The position numbers were made by a program, and so were the translations under genes. A stretch of DNA of 8,686 nt from Candidatus Dojkabacteria bacterium (GTDB lineage: Bacteria; Patescibacteriota; Dojkabacteria; B142; OLB20), in contig JAGQLK010000024.1 of assembly GCA_020429485.1 (NCBI GenBank), forward strand, positions 2,372 to 11,057, written 5' to 3'. Below the pieces are notes generated by a model. That model was not told the DNA's origin and searched no databases. It saw nothing but the letters and a program-made list of their open reading frames with translations. Positions 5,175 through 8,686 of this stretch are shown in pieces. Position 1 is the stretch's first letter, and the number at the start of each line of letters is the position of its first letter.

Positions 5175-6527
5175 TTAATGATTGAATTTATCTTCACTTA
5201 TGTCATTACCTTCATAATCTGCAGTATAGTATTCTGGATCACGCAGTACATTTTTAAGTCCATATCCGCTCTTCATCTTTTTTGTCTTTCTGGAAGCAAC
5301 TTTCTTTATAACTTTAGAAAGACCATATACTGTTACTAATATAAACCCAGTAATTGCTGCAATGATAAGTACAGTCACCGAAAAGATATTGTTAGTAGTA
5401 GTTGTTGAGCTTCCTTCATTTACATCATCTGGCAAAGGAGGCATAAAAAGCCCTTTTTCAGGTGACTTTTCAGAGATAAGATTATCCTTGTATGCTCTAA
5501 CAAAATAATAATAGGTTTGCTCTGGTTCGACAGAGTCATCTATAAAGAAGCTTACATCAGCAGCAGTTCGATGATATTCTTGATAATCAGTCTTATTGTT
5601 AGTACTTCTAAATATTATGTATCCATCAAAATCATTGGTTGTTGAATGTGACCATGCTAAATCTAGGTGATATTCATCGCTTTGTACTACAGGCTCTAGA
5701 TTAAGTAACTCTGGTGGAGCGAGTACCGATGGATCTGCTATTGTCTGTAATTCACCCAACACTCTTTGTACACCTAAGGATGTTTGGAAATTACTGATCT
5801 CTGTATCCGTAATATTGCCAGAAGTATCTTTGAGGGTGAGTTTGTAGTGATAAGTCACTCCTGGTGTCAACCCATCTATTAATAAGCTATCGCTATCTAA
5901 GTATTCACTAGAGAAACCTTGGCTACTTAAAGATTTAATTGTTTTGCCATATTCCACCTTAACCACTACTGGTTCATTTGCGCGCCATTTAATTTCTACA
6001 GATGAATCTGATTTGGTATCTACAAAGAGATAAATAGCTTCCGGTGCTTCTTTATCAGGAACAGTGTAAGTTATTTCAAAACTGAGATTACTAAAAACAA
6101 CCTCATCATTATTTTCTAGACCAGAAGCTTTAAAGACTAGTCCCTGATTAGATTCTGGGTTATTAATCCAGTCTTGTACAGTGCTATTAAAGCGTAGCGA
6201 CGTTTTACTGCCAGGAGAGTTTAATGTTGCACTATCAATTATAGATGTTGAATATTGATCTATTAATTGCACTATGCCAGTGCTCTTGTTTATTTGGTCA
6301 TATGTAAACGAAACTTGGCTAATTTCTGCACTGATTGGTACTTCAGTGAAATCGAAATCGAAATTCAGAATTCTAATATTATCAACATCAATTCCAGATA
6401 CAGTGCCAGAATTTGGTGTAGAAGAAGATGTAAAAGACTGATCTTCTATGACTTGTGCATCGATTGGTTGAGCATATATTGATGCCAATAGCAAAAGTAT
6501 AGCTGTTATACTAAAAAGTTTCTTCAA
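5175..6527 (-). CDS. Secreted, membrane-anchored protein with DNRLRE/CBM-like N-domain and two fibronectin type III domains
   Basis: The 450-residue product has a signal peptide (MKKLFSITAILLLLASIYAQ, cleavage near 24). A beta-rich domain covers about 25-156; its VQDWINNPESNQGLVFKASG (117-136) resembles the end of DNRLRE/CBM96-type carbohydrate-binding modules. Two FnIII domains follow at about 162-249 (GLTPGVTYHYKLTLKDTSGN) and 272-362 (DGYIIFRSTN, EPEQTYYYFVRAYKDN). After a Ser/Thr linker comes a membrane helix at about 381-402, a basic stop-transfer stretch, and a tail of about 45 residues ending acidic and Tyr-rich. It is thus displayed outside with its C-terminus in the cytoplasm. The start is TTG: the upstream frame back to a stop holds no ATG or GTG, and the signal peptide begins here. 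A ligand- or polysaccharide-binding role is inferred. Confidence 0.87.
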   Translation of the reverse strand: MKKLFSITAILLLLASIYAQPIDAQVIEDQSFTSSSTPNSGTVSGIDVDNIRILNFDFDFTEVPISAEISQVSFTYDQINKSTGIVQLIDQYSTSIIDSATLNSPGSKTSLRFNSTVQDWINNPESNQGLVFKASGLENNDEVVFSNLSFEITYTVPDKEAPEAIYLFVDTKSDSSVEIKWRANEPVVVKVEYGKTIKSLSSQGFSSEYLDSDSLLIDGLTPGVTYHYKLTLKDTSGNITDTEISNFQTSLGVQRVLGELQTIADPSVLAPPELLNLEPVVQSDEYHLDLAWSHSTTNDFDGYIIFRSTNNKTDYQEYHRTAADVSFFIDDSVEPEQTYYYFVRAYKDNLISEKSPEKGLFMPPLPDDVNEGSSTTTTNNIFSVTVLIIAAITGFILVTVYGLSKVIKKVASRKTKKMKSGYGLKNVLRDPEYYTADYEGNDISEDKFNH

Positions 6528-6546
6528 GGGTATTGTTGATTTCTTT

Positions 6547-6552
6547 ATTATA
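6547..6552 (-). promoter_or_regulatory. -10 box (TATAAT) of the FnIII / MazG-like unit
   Basis: A perfect minus-strand TATAAT ends 19 bp before the TTG start and would give a leader of about 12 nt. The -35 region 17 bp upstream is weak (ATGAAT). It lies in the 93-bp divergent gap shared with the rhomboid promoter. Confidence 0.5.
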
Positions 6553-6608
6553 CATAATTACATATAACTATTCATTTATTAGTTTAGTAATATTGAATCG
6601 ATATAGTT

Positions 6609-6614
6609 TATAAT
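6609..6614 (+). promoter_or_regulatory. -10 box (TATAAT) of the rhomboid-adk unit, placed for a leaderless mRNA
   Basis: A perfect TATAAT ends 6 bp before the rhomboid ATG (6621), so with usual promoter geometry the A of the start codon would be the first transcribed base. No Shine-Dalgarno site lies upstream, which agrees with leaderless initiation. The -35 region is not convincing. The rest of the 6528-6620 gap shows only this and the opposite-strand promoter. Confidence 0.5.
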
Positions 6615-6620
6615 TAACAT

Positions 6621-7400
6621 ATGAGCATAGACGAGCTAAAACTAAAGATTAAAATGGACTTTAAAGTCGTCCACTTACTCATAGCAATTAATGTCTTTAT
6701 GTTCATACTTACGAGTATTACTAACATACTCTTTAGTGAATTTCCTTCTTTTACACTTATAATTTTTGGCGCAGAATTTTTACCTGACATAGCTTCTGGA
6801 CAACTCTGGAGGTTGATTATGTCTTCGTTTCTGCATGCCAATCTTATTCATATTGCTATAAATATGTGGGCTTTGTGGAATATCGGCGGGATAGTTGAAA
6901 GGTTCTATGGCGGTAAAAAGACGTTTAGTATTTATATTTTTACAGCTATTTCAGCATCGATATTAAGTGTACTTGCTGCAGTATTTTTCTATGTGCTACA
7001 GGGTGATCCGAAAGCTGGCTTTTCTGTATCTGTTGGGGCTTCTGGTGCGGTATTTGGATTCGTAGGCTTGATAATAGGTGACAAATTTAGGCAAAGTACA
7101 TACTCAGTAAGTATTAGCGAGTACGTTAACTATAATCAGTTGTTAGTGTTTGTTGGATACAATGTTCTTATTGGATTAGGTTTTAACCTTTTGGGTACAG
7201 GCTCATCAATTAATAATTGGGCTCATATAGGTGGATTACTAGGTGGTATGCTACTAGGTGTGCTATTAGAACCAATTAATAGCTATAATAATAGTAAATT
7301 TAAGCATTATTTACAGAATATTTTGTTCTGGTTGTGTATAATTGCAACGGTTGCCAGCTTCGTAGCTCAACTGATCTATATATCACTTATCTTTTATTAA
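6621..7400 (+). CDS. Rhomboid-family intramembrane serine protease
   Basis: The 259-residue membrane protein carries all the rhomboid active-site features. FLHANLIHIAINMWALW (70-86) holds H77 and N81, matching the oxyanion-site His and Asn of E. coli GlpG. VGASGAVFG (138-146) has the nucleophile S141 in G-x-S-G, and NNWAHIGGLLGG (198-209) supplies the catalytic H202. WRLIMSSFLH and the loop WNIGGIVERFYGGKK (86-100) are also typical. Six core helices are followed by a seventh at about 231-257, the 6+1 arrangement. Rhomboids cut substrate proteins within or next to their membrane helices. The neighbouring single-span FnIII protein is a conceivable substrate, but only by proximity. The stop lies 7 bp before the adenylate kinase start, so the two genes form an operon. 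Confidence 0.95.
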   Translation: MSIDELKLKIKMDFKVVHLLIAINVFMFILTSITNILFSEFPSFTLIIFGAEFLPDIASGQLWRLIMSSFLHANLIHIAINMWALWNIGGIVERFYGGKKTFSIYIFTAISASILSVLAAVFFYVLQGDPKAGFSVSVGASGAVFGFVGLIIGDKFRQSTYSVSISEYVNYNQLLVFVGYNVLIGLGFNLLGTGSSINNWAHIGGLLGGMLLGVLLEPINSYNNSKFKHYLQNILFWLCIIATVASFVAQLIYISLIFY

Positions 7401-7407
7401 ATTCAAA

Positions 7408-7986
7408 ATGGTTTCAGTAGTTTTTGGTATTCCTGGTGTAGGTAAATCATCAGTTGTTAAAAAGGTAGTTAAAGAGTTATCAATAGAGAGAATTCACTGG
7501 GGGAATGTTGCATTTGAAATTGCAGAAGCAAAAGGGATAGTTGAAGATGTAGACAAATTAAGGAAACAAGACTTAAGAATTCAGAAAGAGATCCAATTAG
7601 AATCTGCTGAAAAAATAGCTACTATGATAGCTGAAGATCCTGATAAACATTATGTGATAGAGACACATGCTGCACTTAAAACTCCTCAAGGGTATTTGCC
7701 TGGGTTAAATATGGAGATTATTGCAAAATTGAAGCCTGAGGTATTTATAGTATATGAGGCAGAACCAGGACATATCTACCATAGAAGAATGGTTGACCCA
7801 GCTAGAGATAGATCCGACGATACAACACTAGAAGCAGTGCAACTTAACTTAGATACAACAAGATACTTTGCAGCAAACTATGCAGTACTAGCACCAGGTA
7901 CTTTATTCGTAATTCAGAATAGAGAAGGTGACTTAGATTACGCAGTCAATATGACCATCAAGGCACTAGAGAAATTTGTTCGTTAG
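7408..7986 (+). CDS. adkA: Archaeal-type adenylate kinase (AdkA family)
   Basis: The 192-residue product matches the archaeal adenylate kinase family, which interconverts ATP + AMP and 2 ADP, and not the usual bacterial Adk. The P-loop is GIPGVGKSS (7-15). The family signature THAALKTPQGYLPGL (86-100) is complete and is absent from bacterial Adk. The EAEPGHIYHRRMVDPARDR stretch (117-135) holds the lid-region arginines R126, R127, R133 and R135, and FAANYAVLAPG (154-164) fits the C-terminal helix. No LID zinc-finger insert of the bacterial long form is present. The ATG follows the rhomboid stop by 7 bp with no Shine-Dalgarno site. The stop codon overlaps that of the convergent exchanger gene by 4 bp. 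Whether the genome also has a bacterial adk cannot be seen here. Confidence 0.93.
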   Translation: MVSVVFGIPGVGKSSVVKKVVKELSIERIHWGNVAFEIAEAKGIVEDVDKLRKQDLRIQKEIQLESAEKIATMIAEDPDKHYVIETHAALKTPQGYLPGLNMEIIAKLKPEVFIVYEAEPGHIYHRRMVDPARDRSDDTTLEAVQLNLDTTRYFAANYAVLAPGTLFVIQNREGDLDYAVNMTIKALEKFVR

Positions 7987-8686
7987 CGAAATAAAGTAAT
8001 AATATACAGACAATAAATCACCAAGAAAAAGAAGCCCTCAGGCCTATCTACTTTATTTCGTTTACCTAAGAATAGTGAAGCTATTAAAAGCATAGTGCCT
8101 ATTAATAGGACTATTATATCTATACCGATTCCGTCTGGTACTATAATGGGGCTTACCACTATATTTGTTCCAAGTATAAAGAGAAGATTAACTATATTAG
8201 ATCCGATGATATTTCCAACTCCGATATCTGTCTCGTCTTTAGATACTGAAACAAGTATTGTTATTAATTCTGGTAAAGAAGTACCTATAGAAACAATTGT
8301 TAATCCAATTATTCTTTCCGACACACCGATGTTCTGGGCTATTATGACTGCGTTCTCAACGACTAAGGCACCTCCAGCAATTAGCAGAATTAATCCTAAT
8401 ATAGCTAAGAGGATTTTTACTTCAATTTTTTCTTTTACTGAGTAAGATTTGATTTCATGATGCTCCCGATGAGAGAAGGCTACGTAATAGACGAAAATCA
8501 GGAAGAATAGCAATAATATAAGGCCATCACTAGTTGTCAACACATTCTCATATTCACTGTTACCAAAGAAAATGTCCATGGCCAGAAGAGAAAATACAAA
8601 AACACTAGCGATTGAGAATGGAATATCTCTTGTAGCTACTAATTTTTGTACTTTAATAGGTTTGATTACTGCTGCTATACCAAGTA
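7983..8686 (-). CDS. Na+/Ca2+ exchanger family (CaCA) membrane antiporter, 5' end outside window
   Basis: The frame enters from the right edge and gives 233 visible residues ending at TAA (7983-7985). The C-terminal alpha repeat is clear at 8169-8306: GLTIVSIGTSLPELI then VGNIIGSNIVNLLFILG, carrying the ion-coordinating P-E and G-S-N elements of this family. Upstream visible residues (IKPIKV, VATRDIPF, then SDGLILLLFFLIFVYY) match the central region of YrbG-like exchangers. A charged loop (HREHHEIKSYSVKEKIEVK) links the two halves. The protein should swap Na+ or H+ for Ca2+ across the cytoplasmic membrane; the ion is inferred from the family. About the first 90-100 residues, including the first alpha repeat, lie outside the window. 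An internal ATG at 8577-8579 exists, but the family match continues upstream of it, so it is not the start. Confidence 0.93.
   Translation of the reverse strand, partial: LGIAAVIKPIKVQKLVATRDIPFSIASVFVFSLLAMDIFFGNSEYENVLTTSDGLILLLFFLIFVYYVAFSHREHHEIKSYSVKEKIEVKILLAILGLILLIAGGALVVENAVIIAQNIGVSERIIGLTIVSIGTSLPELITILVSVSKDETDIGVGNIIGSNIVNLLFILGTNIVVSPIIVPDGIGIDIIVLLIGTMLLIASLFLGKRNKVDRPEGFFFLVIYCLYIITLFR
7987..8060. repeat. 12-bp perfect inverted repeat just past the adk / exchanger stop codons
   Basis: CGAAATAAAGTA (7987-7998) and TACTTTATTTCG (8049-8060) are exact reverse complements 50 nt apart. The first arm begins directly after the adk TAG. Both arms lie in the last 25 codons of the exchanger gene, coding TLFR and RNKV. 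The pair could form a long-range hairpin at the 3' end of either mRNA. There is no T-run after it. Confidence 0.6.

Noticed and set aside
6614..6841. Minus-strand open frame of 75 codons
   Set aside because: It is antisense to the N-terminal third of the rhomboid gene, which has all its active-site residues.
8029..8044. GCC-CTCA-GGC hairpin with a T-rich run on the minus strand, as a terminator
   Set aside because: The stem is 3-4 bp and the sequence is mid-gene in the exchanger, coding RPEGFFF.
8095..8445. Plus-strand open frame of 116 codons
   Set aside because: It is antisense to the exchanger alpha repeat.
1..8686. Alternative genetic code with TGA read as Gly
   Set aside because: Every recognised gene reads through without an in-frame TGA.
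1..8686. CRISPR array, tRNA, rRNA, transposase or defence system
   Set aside because: No regularly spaced direct repeats, cloverleaf-like sequence, rRNA sequence or transposase/nuclease motif was found on reading both strands.

Overview
The window reads as an A+T-rich bacterial chromosome segment that is densely coded on both strands and uses the standard genetic code; no in-frame TGA needs recoding. The rpmH-rnpA pair is unmistakably bacterial. Several traits fit a Candidate Phyla Radiation (Patescibacteria) genome: an archaeal-type adenylate kinase, short housekeeping proteins, long secreted wall-anchored proteins and almost no Shine-Dalgarno sites. That placement is inference. No rRNA, tRNA, CRISPR, insertion sequence or phage gene was found.

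Layout. Bases 1-3913 are a minus-strand block read right to left: rpmH (L34 with a long C-terminal tail), rnpA, a soluble LpxL/HtrB-like acyltransferase homologue, and a large secreted parallel beta-helix protein. The last runs off the left edge just after an LAxTG-type sorting signal. An intergenic gap at 3914-4044 separates this block from a plus-strand group at 4045-4852: a 32-codon membrane peptide, an in-frame TAA, a GTG-started membrane protein with one TPR, and a GNAT acetyltransferase. Converging on these from the right are a MazG-like pyrophosphohydrolase and, upstream of it in the same direction, a secreted two-FnIII membrane-anchored protein (4855-6527). A 93-bp divergent promoter region (6528-6620) separates that pair from a plus-strand pair, a rhomboid protease and an AdkA-type adenylate kinase (6621-7986). 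The kinase gene overlaps by 4 bp the end of a convergent Na+/Ca2+-exchanger-family gene that enters from the right edge. No stretch above about 130 bp lacks a gene.

How the genes relate. Two proteins are built for the cell surface, one with a possible sortase signal and one with a C-terminal membrane helix. A rhomboid protease and a cation exchanger add envelope functions. rpmH and rnpA serve the ribosome and tRNA processing, and the kinase and MazG-like enzyme serve nucleotide metabolism. Nothing here is a clear-cut new multi-gene system. The points most worth a second look are the archaeal-type kinase, the acyltransferase homologue with a changed catalytic motif in the place where yidC is often found, the reading frame split by a single TAA, the LAxTG beta-helix adhesin, the leaderless-looking rhomboid promoter, the near absence of Shine-Dalgarno sites, and the inverted repeats lying on stop codons.
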